Source of the DNA: Serinus canaria
Taxonomy: Eukaryota; Chordata; Aves; Passeriformes; Fringillidae
Reading direction: 5' to 3'
Assembly: GCF_022539315.1 (NCBI RefSeq)
Contig: NC_066313.1
Location: 22,853,059 to 22,917,058 of the forward strand
DNA length: 64,000 bases
The translations under genes were made by a program, and so were the position numbers. Under the pieces are notes generated by a model. The model saw nothing but the letters and a program-made list of their open reading frames with translations, ran no database searches and was not told the origin of the DNA. Every line of letters starts with the position of its first letter. The first letter of the stretch is position 1. Shown here piece by piece: positions 1 to 12,424 of the stretch.

Positions 1-3000
1 TTGGATAAGGTAATGTTCTTATAGCCTCCCTACCTCACTGGTTAAGTTGCTGTCAAATAGGAGCCTATCTCCTCCTGTAGCTCTAAAGAAACTATGAGAG
101 ATGCAGACTGTTTTGACGTTCATACTGTGAACAGTAAAGCAGATGAATATACAAGTTGCACATGCAACTGCGTACATTAAAATCTTTTGATTGCCACAAG
201 ATTGTCTGTTTATGAGGGCTTTTTCTGGAAGAGCAATAAAGCCAGAGTGCATTTTGGAAAGCTCTGCCTTAGGCAAACGAACCCAACTTTGCAGCCATGG
301 GACAGCATCTGAGAAAATATCGCCTACCCTTCAGGAAAAGACCACTTCCAGTTCTCCTACAATTCAATGATCTATAAGCCAAAAAGAAAGGGTTGTTTTA
401 ATGCATAACACCCCACCCTCCCCCTCCACACACACCCTAATTACACATCTCTACAGTGGCTGGATATGCTGAGTTCAGGAAAAAAGCCTTCAACCTTTAA
501 AGACAGACAGTCTGAGAAGGGTTTCCAGCTTAGGATGAAAGATCAGTAAGAAAGCAGATTTATGTCATCTTGGGAACCTGGTACTGCCAATTTCAAGAAG
601 TCACACAAACTTTTTAATTTGCAATGATTAAATAATGCTCCACTCTTTTGTGGGATCTGAGTGTACTGCATAATTTGACATTTCTCATTGAGAATTGAAT
701 GCCTCTATTGTTTGGAATTCTCTGCAATGCAAAATGAGTGGACCACAGACTCACAAGGTTTGGCTGAGATCATATCAGAGCCTTTTCATTTATTTTCAAG
801 AATTTTCTCGAGCGCCTTACATGACAGTATGCACAAAGCCTGTCATAACAGGCCCCTGATCTACAGTGGGCTTTTGTTGCAATTATTTTGGGCTACAAAT
901 ACACAGAACAGACAGTAAAGATCAATTCTCCCTGTTCAAGCTGAGGAGGGCCAACCCTGCCATTGCACAGATCTGGTGTAGAGTCAGTAGTGGTAAACAT
1001 AAGGACAGTTCCAGAGCTGAGAGTATTTAGGAAATACAGATGAGCTCACATTTTCCTGTATGTTACTGCACTGCACCCTCAGGTATTTCCAAAATGGACA
1101 ACCAAGAAGGAGGCTAGGCAAGAATCCTCAAGCGGATGCCTCCAAACCGAATTTCTATGATTCTGCAAAGTTCATGCTCAAATCCAGGAATGATAAGCAG
1201 GAATAGCTAAGTCCCTAGGAAGCTTAGGGTGAAGGCCATATTTCTTCACTTAGCGTTTCCTAGAAACTAATTCAGGTGGCTTTCTACTCTGCATTTTGAC
1301 TTTCCTGAGTCACATTAGGTGACTTACCTTTTCCTGATGCTTATAGAACTGAGCCCTTACAGTACTGTGCATTGGGAAAGATCTTGCCTGATGCACCTCC
1401 ACAGACAAAATTCTTGTCTGCAGTGGCTCACCAACATCAGGAACAACACAGTTACTTTCAGTACTGTCCCTTTAAAACACAGACTCTACATTGCTGCATA
1501 CATTAAACGCCAAGTATTTGGTGCTGCAAGGGCCACAGATGTTGAAAGGGTGGTGACAGGGAACTATCCACCCCAGCAACCTCACTCACCCAGAGTGTAA
1601 ATGATGGTGCAGGCAGCACTTTGCCAGGTCAGTCGCTGAGCTGTCAGATACAGCTGAAAGGATGAAGAGCAAAGCGGGTGAAGCAGAGTCAAGACTCAAA
1701 GTTCAAGTCTTATTTTGTTCTTTACCAAAGTTTGGTAGGGAAGAATTGGCTAAGGGCCCATTTTCAATTCAAAACCCAAATTGCTTTGATAATTAGCAAG
1801 TCCATTGGAACATGTGCAGAGCCTAGGCACAAAAGACAAAGCAGATGATAGCATGTCAAGAAATCATATTTGATATAGATGGAAATTACTGAAATATAGG
1901 GAATTATGGAAAAATACAATCATTTTGCAATTAAGATTAGGACTAAAAAAGGATTTGCATTCATTGTAACAAGCAAGACCAGTAACAACTAACAACCACC
2001 TATGGAGATGGAGCTATTAACATGCAAATGATCATTATTCTGACCGAGGTATTTCTACCGAAAATGTGCCGTTTATGCAGATTTCAAAGAAGTTTTTTGA
2101 AGCAAGGTATGTACAGACAAAGAACCAGGAGTGGGAACAGTGTTTACTCAGGAAAACTGTTCTGCTTGACACAGAAGAAAACCAAGAAACAAAATTACTG
2201 AGCTGGGGCTGGAACAGACATGGTGTGGGATTCCAGCAAACCTCCCTGACAACACGATTACAATGGAGAGCGAGCTTTGGGGCCAGAATACTAATGTAAG
2301 AAATGCAAACCTTTATTTAACAACTTAGAGGAGTAAAAAGCAGGGGAAAAAGAGGATGCTACTGACTTGAAGGCAGAAAATAGGAAGAAATAGGACATTT
2401 TTTGTGGAAATTGTAGAAATACTTGAGCTTTTCAGATGTAACCAAATCATTTACAGCATAAGCACAACTCACAAGGTGAAAGCATTACCTGAAAGTACCC
2501 TAAACACAACTTCCTCTGTCATCAACATTCTTTGTTATTACTGCCCTAATTTCAGTGGAGCTTTGATTCCTTCATACTATACAGGTCTTAGAAAATTAGT
2601 GGAGGTCCATATTTACAGGCAGGGGACAAGGACCACTGAGCTCTAGTGGGAGGCAAAAATGAGTAAAGAGCTCATTCAGAATACTCAATGAATGGCAGGC
2701 AGCACAAGACTCTATCTTACCAGTGTGTTGGCAAGACCTTGGCAGAGGTCAGTAAAGAAGCAGGAGAGACAAGTATAGCAGGCACCAAAACTGAAGAGAG
2801 AGACATTCCATTACTGTGGGAAAATTCTACCTTTAAATAATATATAGGAGATTGTTCTGCAAAGTATGGCAGTGTGTTTGAGAAAAAGAGACTGAATTTT
2901 ACTGCAGCTCCATTTTACTTTAATAGAAATTCAGATGTGTGAGATTTCAATGTCAGGGAAAGTGGCTGCTTTCTAGGAGTCAGGTTTACCAAAATTCTGA

Positions 3001-3720
3001 GGATCCTGGAAGTCTCTTTTGTGACTTCAGTAGGGCCACTGTATTTTAAAACTGCATCATATGGCCTTTTCAGGGAGCCTTTAAAAGATACTGTGGAATG
3101 TGTGGGTTTGATCTGTGTGGCAGAAATGGGGTGAGGGCAACAGCCATAAAGTGCAGGAGCTGGGGAAGCTACATCTATCTCTCACTCAGCAGGCTGCACT
3201 GCTCTCTCAGTCCTATGCAATCCAAAGGAGAGGCATTTTAGGAAGATCTGAATTTTAAAATATCAAATAATACCTCTGTATCTTGATGTGCAAAATGAGA
3301 TTCTTTCAGTTCTGCACAGAGTGCTTTTAAAAAATTGGGAGGGCAAAGCACATCTCTGCAAACAAAAGCCACCCACCTGCTGATGAGACAAAAATAATTA
3401 AAAACAGGCTCAGTTGGTGGGTCTAAAGTCTACTGTGCCAAAGACAGTGAATGGACATTTAACACTATTCCTTTCTGACAGAGAGCTCTTGTTGTTTCAT
3501 TTGTCTGTTCTAATGTTGACACCACCAGATAAATGCTGAATACCCTGAACACTCTGCTTCTGCAGGGAATGTGTAAGAGATATTAATGACTGGCACATTA
3601 GGGGTTTTTGCCCCACAATGAAAATGTGAGCAGCTGTTGTAAGAAGCCTTTTCGTGCTAATAAGTAGTAAGGCAGGATCCAAGTATTTCAGGATCTTGAA
3701 AATCTCCTGGATTCCCAGAT
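1..3720. other. Non-coding stretch, no gene seen
   Basis: Unique-looking AT-rich DNA. Open frames are all under about 95 codons, with no recognisable domain and no convincing exon. The frame at 1319-1600 (+, 93 codons) and the one at 19-276 (-, 85 codons) have the mixed composition expected by chance. The only repeat signal is a possible CR1 tail near 1.13 kb, listed separately. The rest carries no tandem repeat or strong palindrome that I noticed. Confidence 0.6.
1130..1172 (+). repeat. Possible CR1 LINE 3' tail (very short)
   Basis: The segment contains TTTCTATGATTCTGC preceded by CCTCCAAACC. This resembles the plus-strand 3' end of CR1, which finishes in an octamer-like repeat related to ATTCTATG/ATTCTGTG. 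Only about 40 bases match, and the upstream sequence cannot be aligned by eye to CR1, so it could be chance. Confidence 0.3.
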
Positions 3721-3727
3721 TACAAAG

Positions 3728-3792
3728 TCACAGAATGGATTATCCTGAGGCCACAATGGGTCATCTATTCCAACCTCACTTCATCTAGTTGT
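3728..3792 (-). repeat. CR1 LINE 3' end fragment, degraded
   Basis: Reads GTCACAGAATGG and then GGTCATCTATTCCAACCTCA, the usual start of a CR1 element seen in antisense (tail, then 'GATCATCTAGTCCAACC'). The similarity fades after about 65 bases. The fragment keeps only the extreme 3' UTR, as is normal for 5'-truncated CR1 insertions. The call rests on the tail motif and the spacing to the 'TCCAACC' block. Confidence 0.5.
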
Positions 3793-4640
3793 TGCATTTC
3801 TACACTTGTCAGAAGTATCATACCATCCTTACCAATGGTCAAGGCATAGGGGATCAGTGAATGGTTCATCTGGCCACCATCCATGCTGGTATTAGCTCGG
3901 ACAAAAGAAAAACATGGATCTTCTACCTCCTGTTACTTTATGTATTGGAGAACTGACTGTAAGAGAAACATGTCATGTACAGTTTAGAATAACCTGCCCA
4001 TATGGGATGATTCTACAAACCCAGAAGCAAGTTAAGGGTAAAAACACAGTGCTGGCTAACACAGCAATTTTTTAATATTTCTTTTTCACATCAACACTGT
4101 ATTTTCTATGTCATGAAAATCTGTTTTCTTCATTTTATAGATACATAAAAGGGTAGTGAACTGTAATAGATAAAGATGTATTGGCCCCTTGATTGCCCTA
4201 ATCTAAGTGAGGGACTTGGCTGGAGTGCCCATAGCTTCTTTCTCCTTCAGGCCTTGTAACCAAGGCTCCTTCCCATCAAAACAAAGGACTGTCAACGGAG
4301 AGAAGAGGTAGTCATGTTCCCCTTGTTACCCCAGTAGGAGCTTGAATGTTCTCCCAGACTGTCAGCTGAGACATAGAGACAGCAACTAAGGCTGTGGTGT
4401 CCCAGTAAATTTGAATGTGCACAGATGCAGTAATGTTAAAAAACTGCATGCGAGTTCACTGGCATAAGGCTTGGCCTCTCATAAATTGTATTTCAGTTCC
4501 AAGCCATGGATGATCCAGGGTCATTCATAAGTAGAAACTGCATGAAGCTACACTATTTTGGGAATTATGAGTGGTTTACTACCACAGATATGATTCCACG
4601 CCAGGTGGCTTTACTGCCTGAATGTGCTGCAAGGTACATT
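3793..4640. other. Non-coding stretch, nothing recognised
   Basis: No repeat family or open frame of note. Runs of mixed AT-rich sequence with stop codons in all frames. Confidence 0.5.
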
Positions 4641-4644
4641 TGAT

Positions 4645-4760
4645 TTACTAGTTCAGACATAACTTGCTGGAGATCACCCAGCATAGTCTGTGGCAGAGCT
4701 ATAACTACAGCCCAAGTCACCTGAGTCCTGGTCTGGCTCATATTCACTTAGCCACATTTC
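4645..4760 (-). repeat. MIR SINE fragment
   Basis: The antisense MIR core is readable: TAACTTGCTGGAGATCACCCAGC, then GTGGCAGAGC, then a stretch ending CCTGAGTCCTGGTCTGGCTC. This follows the order of the MIR reverse complement: 'AACTTGCCCAAGGTCACACAGC', 'GTGGCAGAGC', 'AACCCAGG..CTGGCTC'. MIRs are tRNA-derived SINEs spread in early amniotes, so the copy is old and diverged. It is not expected to be active. A short minus-strand frame over it (60 codons) is incidental. Confidence 0.72.
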
Positions 4761-5540
4761 CAGCACCAGTGTTTCTCTTGTTCAGCACAAGATTTTTAAT
4801 TTGCACAGCAGCAAGTTACTTGGACCAACAGCTGTCAGTTTGAGTGAGTCTGTGCTCCTACAACTAGCTTAGTAGTACACACAAACTTCTCAGCCCATGG
4901 ACTCCAAAAGCTGTGAAAACCTAGACAGTATTCTGCAACATACACTTAGCCTTCACAATATAAATATACTTCATGTTTTCTCATCAAGTTTCCTTAATAC
5001 TATAGCCAAATGCATGGTCAAGCTTAAATCACATGTCCTTGAGTCTCAAGACAGTGGCTCAAGCTCTTACAAGGGTCTTATAAATGCAGGCATTTTGTCT
5101 TAAATTCAGAACAGAGCCCTGCCAACTGACCCTCTGTATGGATCTGTATGGAAACATATTGCATGCTCTTCTTGGCTAGCACATGATGGTACATTCACCC
5201 AGAAATATCATGCCACATGGGTGTAACATGAAAATCTAAGAGGACAGGCAGAAAAAGACTCTGCCTCTTTTTGCCTGGAGAAAGTGCAAGTTCATGGCAG
5301 CAGAAAACCAATCAGCCAACCAGCTCTCTAGTTCTCTCTGCTATTGGCCAGTTGAAATGAACAGAGCATGACTGCTGCTGCAAGGCAAGGGACAATCTTT
5401 TTAAGGTGGTTTCTGCCTTTCAGTCAGCTCTTGTAACCAGATTAAGCGTTGAATCCTAAACATCAGTTCTCTCAAATTCTGAGAATCTTACTAAATGTTT
5501 TTATTTGGTCTAATTTGATATAGTATCCTATAATTGTTTA
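4761..5540. other. Non-coding stretch with one 10-bp tandem duplication
   Basis: No gene or dispersed repeat recognised. At 5133-5152 the decamer TCTGTATGGA occurs twice in direct succession without mismatch, a minor slippage-type duplication. Confidence 0.5.
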
Positions 5541-5832
5541 GATTAAAAAAGATCTCCTAAAATCATTGAGTCCAGCTGTTAACCCAGCACTGCCAAGCCC
5601 ACCACTAAATCATGTCCCTAAATACCACATCTATACATCTTTAAAATACCTCCAGGGCTGGAGACTCACCCACTTCCCTGGGCAGCCTGTTCCAAGGCTT
5701 GACCAACACTCTGGTGATGGAATTCCTCCCAACATCCAATCCAAAACTGATCTGGTGCAATTTGAGGTAATTTCCTCTTGGAATACCAGTTGTTACTCGG
5801 AAAAAGAGACTGTCATTGATCTCTTCAATTAA
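5541..5832 (-). repeat. CR1 LINE 3' UTR fragment
   Basis: Clear antisense CR1 3' region. In order it shows ATCATTGAGTCCAGCTGTTAA, GCACTGCCAAGCCCACCACTAAA, CATGTCCCTAAATACCACATC, TACCTCCAGGG, ACTTCCCTGGGCAGCCTGTTCC and AACATCCAATCCAAAACTGA. It ends inside the block that precedes 'TTCCTCTTG'. The extreme AGAATCATAG tail is missing or decayed. The element is 5'-truncated like most CR1 copies. The 88-codon plus-strand frame at 5566-5832 is just the antisense of this repeat and should not be called a gene. Confidence 0.93.
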
Positions 5833-8800
5833 TTATTTCAATCAACTCTGTCTTGTGAGCCTGGTTCTTCTTCAACCTAGCAGACACTTAGAATGCTTCT
5901 CTAATGCATCTTTCCACCCTAAAGAACAGCCTCTTTATGTTTGAGTCTACATGCTCAGACTCAAATCTCAAGTAAACAAACTGAAGTTCACATTATGTGA
6001 TCTAGGATACTTGACAACTTGTAACTGCTAACAAATACTTCTTTAGAACTTCAAAAGACTGTGTGGTCCTAGTGACTACAGCTACATGTCAGATAAGCTA
6101 TAACAATCAAATAATAATAAATGCAATAAACCACCTTTTTAAATATATTAGTATTGAAAGCAACTTTTATGTAACCTGTAGAGGAAGAGGTGGGGACTAT
6201 TTATGTGAAAGGAATAAATTACAGAGTGAAAAGAACAACCAAAGAAAAAGGGACTCTAAAAGCAACTTTTCTTTATATTACCTGCTCATACATGCAACAC
6301 ATACTGCTGCAGAATTACATATTTATTTGTTTAAAGTTTCTGAGCTGTTGAAAATTTTCCTACTCTCAAAGCTGAATTTGAGTAAACTGTTAGCAAACTG
6401 ATCAGCAGAGCCAAGCAGTTATGAAGACCTACCTAGCTGACATTACATCCTTACACCAAAGCTTAACATAACCTTGGCAAGAACCCTGAGACACTTCTGT
6501 AATACTGTTTGAACAGTGGTGACATTGGTAGAGTGATATGAACTTTACTGTTCTTCACTCGTTCTCTTAAAAACTCATCCCAATTCTACCATTATAAGGA
6601 TCTGAACAGTTTGAAAATCACTGTTTGTCCAGTCACTGTCAAACAATTTGGTATGAAGAATATTTTGAGCACAGGCCAAGGTGATGCCTGGTCTTGCTGA
6701 AATTGTTTGTTATAGATCAAACACAGACCGAGGCCTCTTAAAATTATATGGAGGTTTGGATGCAGCAACTCAGTTGTGCATCTAGTGACCACGGGATAGA
6801 AATGTTGTACTATAATGCAGGAAGCTTTATGTATGCACCGCCAGAAGTTCAATTTACTTTGCAACGTTGGTAATTTTAATATAATCTGTAACGTGGGATG
6901 GGAGACAAATGCCTGGAAAGCAGTATTGCAATAATCTCTTTGATGAGCAGAGAGTTCACTTTCCAAACAAAATGAGCTAAAGAACAGAGAAAGCATCAGC
7001 TGTTTGCAGAACTGATTGTGTCTTCTCTTAAAGCATACCAAACCCATAATGTCATGGTAGTCTCAAGAGGATTTCTTAGACTGCAGCAAATTCAAGTTCA
7101 GCTGAAACGTTCAAAAACCCCTAGCTTGGGAATGGGTAATGGAAGCTGAAGATCTGGCTCCTTAAAGATAAAGGGTGTTTCATATTGCTTTCTTAATTGT
7201 TCTGGGGGAAGAAAGCTGTTTGCAGCATGCTCTCTTCAACCTTGGGACTAATGGAAAGCATGAAGAAGCCTTGTTAACAAACAAGAGGCTCTGGCACTTT
7301 GTAAATGGAGAAATTCTGCCTACAAAGCTGAGTTTTATATGGAGTTGGCTCTATTTTCATCCTACACAAGTGTGGGATGAATAGTGAGGCCCCTAAAAAT
7401 ACTCAAAGTGTACAACTATTGTTTTTCACTTCACATTATGAATTTAATTTTTTTAAAGACAAACCCCCCCAAAAAAAATCTCCAGAAAAGGTTTCCCATA
7501 CTCCCACATTCACAGCAGGAATGTGGGACAGGAAGGGGCAAAGGAGTTTGGCAAGATAACAGCAAATCAGCTGCAAAGCACTACTTCCCATCCGTCCTTA
7601 CATTAGAACTTCTCTGCAGGTGCTTGTAAGGCAAGAGGGAGCCTGTTCAAAGAGAAATTTAGAACTCCCTCTTCCCCAGGAAACTGTGCAGAAATCTGAA
7701 AGTATTTTTGACAGAGGAAGACTACTCAAAAGAGTCTGAAGGCTTTCTGCCCAGGTTTAGCTTTCCTAGCATTTCAGTTGCTTTTGAGGCTGACATTCTG
7801 TTGCAAACTTAGTCCACCAAGCCTTCCCACTAACAAAAAAGCAATGTATCTCACAAATTCCATATGGCAATACAATTCTACCAAGAAATGGAATTTTCCC
7901 CCCTTTTATGACCTAATTTCCAAAATCCTTGAAGCAATTTTCAGTCTGATGGTGGCAGATGCTGCACATTAGACAACTGTGTTCTGAAGTCAGGGTATTT
8001 GCCTGGATCATAGTATTTATGCTGTTCTCTGGTTGCCTGTGCAATATCCATCATCATGTTATTCAATCACTCTTGGTATCATTGTGTTGGTATAAACTGG
8101 ACTGATCACACTCATTACAGATTATAAACCACCATAACATCTTTTTGCAGAATGTGGCAAAACATAAAGCAAGCCATAGTTCCTTCTCTAAGTCTCAAAA
8201 TACAGTAGTTTAGCAGTTCCAGGCTAGAATATAGCAAATAATCTTGCCAGAAAATAGCAGACATCTAGTAATCATGAAGTAGGGTATTTCCATTGAGTAC
8301 AGCTCTTCTAGGGATCTCTGTATGACAGTGACAGAAGGAGAAAGCCTCTTTTACTGTGACGTTATCCACAGCCCTCAGTCTTCTTCTACAATTCTGAGCT
8401 GGAGGATTGAGGTTTGGAGACAGCATCAATCCATAACTGAGCCATGCCTAGAGGTGTAACTAACCTATTTACAGGTGTGACAAGGACATGCCAGACCTGT
8501 GCTAGGTGTTATGCTGGCTCCCTCTCCTCTCACTGGCTTACAAGGCAGGAGGTTGATTGTGGCCTTAGCCAAAATCATGTGAGAGGGGGCTGCCTTTGCC
8601 TCAAACTACGCAGAACATGTATGATCCCTGGTTCTCGAGAACTTTCTCAGGCTCTCAGGTGCTGAGGTGCTTTTCAAGCTGATGACACACATACTGAGCA
8701 GCATGGACAACACCTGGAATGAGAGGGCAAGCAGGAAGGAAAAGTAGCTCTGTTCCAAAATGAAGACACGAGTCCCATACTAACTTTGTGTCCCCACTTT

Positions 8801-9985
8801 GATACATCACCAGCCGCCATATGTGAGAAGTTAATGCTGAGAGGGAGGATGGTGAGAAGGCTCATCAGCCCTTCATCTCTCCCCCTCCCAAGCACCATCC
8901 CTGCTGCTGTTTATGCCTCCCAACCCCAGGGACCAAAGCGCCTATTAGACTCATTATCCTCCCTCTGCGGATGTTCCCCCTGAGAGGTTCATTAGGCCGT
9001 GCTGCCTGACAGCAGGCAGCCAGAGAACCAGGTGGCCACCTTCTTTGGCAATGCCAGTGTTATTTCCAAGGGGTTAGACTTCTGGGAAGAAGCTTTTAAA
9101 TTCCCTGTTTCCCAGACGCAGGGAGGGCTCCATAAAACCCTCCCTGCACAGATGGATTGAAGAAAGGCATTACACTTGGTACATTCTCTGCAGGAGTTCA
9201 TTACCAGAGGGAAAAGAGAAGTGTGAATCCCTTGGTGTCTCTGTCAACAAGCTTAGAAAAGCAGTTTCTGCCCCTCCCATCACAAGCACTTCACTTGCAT
9301 GACTCCAACATACTCCAAAGACATCACGTAACAGTGTGACAGTGCTGGAGATGGGGAGATGAGGCTGGTGTCCATTCATCCTTGAAAGAGGTAGAGAAAA
9401 AAATGGAAGCTGGAAGGACTAGCTTAAACTTTATTGTTGCTACCCTTCCTGCTTCTAACTCACTTTGTATCTCTCAGTGCAATATATATTTGCTTTCAAA
9501 CTTCAAATCTATTTTATAACTTTAGTTGGGTTTTATTGACCTGCTTGGATTTTTGGACACAGAAGAGAAAGGAAGGAAAATTTCTGTCAGAAAAGATAAT
9601 AATATTTGAGGAAGAAATCTGAAGGGAAGGACTTGAACAGATACTTCAAGATGCAACTTAAAATAGTGAACCTACCCCCACTCAGTCCTACTTTTTCCTG
9701 CTTGCACACAGACGTTGATATTTCTTGCAGCAGGCACTTCCTCATGTGTCTGCTTCCATGTGTTACAGGGGGGATATCTTTGTTAGGTTTGGAAAATTAC
9801 CTTTCCACCCTGTATTAGAGGAGGCTTCAAGAGCTCAGGGATTGCTCTCTGCACCTTCTTCTTTGTTACCAGTATGTCTAATTTGGCTCTTGTTAGGTGC
9901 TCATCCTTTCTAGACCATGGATATTGGGAATGGCTAAGATAGCTGACATTTAAAGAAAGGCTTCTCTGTGATTAATTAAAAGCTC
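5833..9985. other. Non-coding stretch, no supported gene
   Basis: Contains the longest open frame of the window, 6592-7047 on the minus strand (151 codons). Its product is rich in Leu, Phe and Cys, and shows no domain, signal peptide or motif I recognise. The stretch also has overlapping short frames near 8.7-9.4 kb. A perfect 12-bp palindrome GTTCTCGAGAAC lies at 8631-8642. An 8-bp hairpin (GCTGCCTG, loop ACAG, CAGGCAGC) lies at about 9001-9020. The segment 8790-9060 has higher GC than its surroundings and could be a conserved non-coding block, but only cross-species alignment could show that. Confidence 0.5.
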
Positions 9986-9988
9986 AAT

Positions 9989-10033
9989 ATAATATATATA
10001 TATATATATATATATTTATTTATTTATTTATAT
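9989..10033. repeat. (TA)n / (TTTA)n compound microsatellite
   Basis: About 12 TA units (roughly 9991-10014) run directly into about five TTTA/TTAT units, ending at TATATGA. This is simple-sequence DNA, likely length-variable between individuals. It could form a cruciform or melt easily. Confidence 0.95.
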
Positions 10034-10149
10034 GATTATATAGTAGCAGTTTTCTAATTGTAACTTTATAGTAGCCATTTTCAATTGAAACTTTATTTAT
10101 AGAGCAGCCATTTAAGAGGAGTGTGGGAGTCACAGCAGCATTTCAATTG

Positions 10150-10350
10150 CATGTCAGGAAGAACACTGGCCCTGTGGTTGAGATAAGTGACAAGAAGAGA
10201 AGAGCTGGATGTTAGGCTGAGAAACAAGATGACCTCGGGCAAGTCATTATACTTCCCTCTGCCTCACTTTCCCGTTCTGTTATGCTGAGATTTTAAACAA
10301 TTACCTGGCCTGACAAGTGCAATCAGTATGTAAAGAGCTCTGAAGTGGAC
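10150..10350 (+). repeat. MIR SINE fragment
   Basis: The plus-strand MIR order is visible. A decayed tRNA-like part around CTGGCCCTGTGGTTGAGA is followed by TGACCTCGGGCAAGTCATTA, then CTTCCCTCTGCCTCACTTTCCC, then a TGTAAAGAGCTCTGAAG end that matches the MIR 'TGTAAAGCGCTTAGAA' block. It is nearly full length (about 200 bp) for this family, although diverged. It sits beside the TA microsatellite and upstream of two CR1 copies, making this a repeat-dense segment. Confidence 0.78.
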
Positions 10351-11163
10351 ATGCACTTAGCTGATCCTCACACAACCATGAGCACTGCTGGGAACAGGCA
10401 AGAGGGAGGTAGGAAGATTCAGTAGCAGCCTGTCTTCCACTGCAGACACTGGATATGGTTGGGAATTGTGTAGACTTAGATATACTTAGATACACAGCTT
10501 ACCGATGCTCCTATTGGATCAGGACGAACATGATGACATGGAACAGCTAACTGCAGACAGGTGTAAAAACCAGAAAGGTCCTAGTGTCAAAATCAGGATA
10601 TCAGAAATAGATAATCATGGCAACCACCATTTAAATTAGAAAAGTTGCAGTTTCAGAGGCATACAGCCTGGAAAAAAACAGACTGAGAATCCAGTGTCTT
10701 TTTGGATGGGTTGCATGCAAGACCACACCATATTGGCTTGCAGTGCTGCGCTGGCTAAAATTCATATGGGAGATTAAAAGTGCCCTTCAGCTTCTGCTAT
10801 ATGTTCATCTGAGCAACATGAACAGAGGAAGAGTATAAATATCAACAGTGCAGCACTCATGCACACACACAGCTCTGCAGCACATACAGCCCATGCGGCA
10901 CATCAGTCAGGGATTCAAGGGAGTTTTGGGAACAGCGTGCAGGCAGGAGATCAAGAGCATGCAGAAAAAAGCACTGTACCTGGGCACAGAGAAGGATGTG
11001 CATACTTCAGAGAATCCTTCCTGCCCCCTTAGAAAATGTACTATTGAAATTATTTATTCTCTTTGGAGCAGCCACTGGCTTTCTTTGAAGGATAATGGTA
11101 CCACAAGGGAATGTGGGTGGGTTGGTGGCAGCTGTTTGTCCCCCAAGGATGCACAAGGTCCTA
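10351..11163. other. Non-coding stretch between MIR and CR1
   Basis: Unique sequence. A 110-codon plus-strand frame (10848-11180) runs into the adjacent CR1 tail, so its C-terminus would be repeat-derived. Nothing else supports it as a gene. A short CACACACA run lies near 10862. Confidence 0.5.
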
Positions 11164-12010
11164 GTATCATAGAATTATAGAATATACTGAGTTGGAAGAG
11201 ACCTATCAGGATCACTGAAGTCAAATTCTTGTCCCTGGACAGGATATCCCAAGAGTCACACCCTGTGCCTGAGGGCATTGTCCAAATGCTTCTTAAACTC
11301 TGTCAGGCTTGGGGCTGTGACCACTTCCCTGGGGAGCCTGTTCCAGGGACCAAGCACCCTCTGGGTGAAAGAACCTTTTCCCAATATCCAACCTAAACCT
11401 CCCCTGAATCAGCTTCATGTCATGTCCTGAGTACTGGCCATGAGAGTGAAGAGATCATACCTGTTTCTGCTCTTCCCCTCACTACAGAGGAAATTGTAAC
11501 TGCAGAGAGATCTCCCCTCAGTCTCCTCTTGTCCAGGCTGAACAAACCAAGTAACCTCAGCCACTCCTCACAAGGCTTTGCCTCCAGAATCTTCATGATC
11601 CTTGTGTCCCTCTTTCAGACACTCTCTAATACTTTAATATCTTTCTTATACAGTAGCACCCAAAACTGACCCCAGGACTCATGGCGAGGCTGCCCCAGGG
11701 CAGAGCAGTGGGACAGTGCCCTTTCTTGACTGGCTGCAATGCTGTGCCTGATGCCTCCCAGGAAACTCAGATGACACTCCTGGCTGTCAGGGGACTGCTG
11801 AATCATACTCCACTTGCCATAGACCAGGACCGCCAGGTCCCTTTCTTTCCACAGTGCTTCTCTCCATCTTTTTGTTCCCCAGTTTGTACACTGAACCAGG
11901 GTTGCTCTATTTCAGGAGTAAAATCTTTCACTTTCCCTCGTTGAACTTTATATATTTGGTGGTTGCCCATCTCTCTAATTTGTCTAGGTCTTGTCAAAGC
12001 TGAGTTGTGA
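11164..12010 (-). repeat. CR1 LINE, about 850 bp (3' UTR and end of ORF2 region)
   Basis: The longest well-preserved CR1 here. The antisense tail ATCATAGAATTATAGAATA is followed by TGAGTTGGAAGAGACC, GTGCCTGAGGGCATTGTCCA, CTTCTTAAACTCTGTCAGGC, CCACTTCCCTGGGGAGCCTG, TATCCAACCTAAACCTCCCC, TCTCCCCTCAGTCTCCTCTT, CAGGCTGAACAAACCAAG and CAGCCACTCCTCA. It then continues into the region with ACCCAAAACTGACCCCAGGA and GACCAGGACCGCCAGGTCCC. Similarity fades after the CTAATTTGTCTAGG block near 12 kb. Divergence is modest, so this is the youngest-looking insertion in the window. Short frames within it (11615-11806, 11681-11944, 11803-12054) are repeat-derived. It has no intact reverse transcriptase. Confidence 0.95.
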
Positions 12011-12424
12011 AGAGCAGCAAGCAAGACATCAGGGATACAAGCACATAATGGCATGATTTGGCCGTAGCCTGTCTAGATGACATACCACAGACTTGGGAAT
12101 GGGTATGCTGTCGACAGCTTGGGAGCAGGAATTTTAGAGGCATGAGCTGTAGGGCAGAACCTCAGGGAAAGGATCTTTATAGCTTTACTGGATAGATTAC
12201 TTGGAGAGAAACATGCTTTGAATTCAAAAGAAACTGAGATAATATCAGTAACTCAAGGCCTATGCATGCAGAATTGAGTATAAAGTAAGTTTGTTTCATT
12301 ATTTTCCTGCAGAAATAAATTTGCAGGCACTTCTGGTTGCTGAAAGAGACTTAAAAACGCATGGATAAGATGAGGTACAACAGAACTGTGTCTATGATTG
12401 GAAAGAAAGTGCAATCAACGTATA
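12011..12424. other. Spacer between two CR1-type repeats
   Basis: No gene recognised. May include unrecognised remnants of the flanking elements. Confidence 0.4.

Noticed and set aside
5566..5832. 88-codon plus-strand open frame
   Set aside because: It is the antisense reading of the CR1 3' UTR, not a gene.
11615..12054. Three short frames on both strands
   Set aside because: All lie within the CR1 copy at 11164-12010 or its edge.
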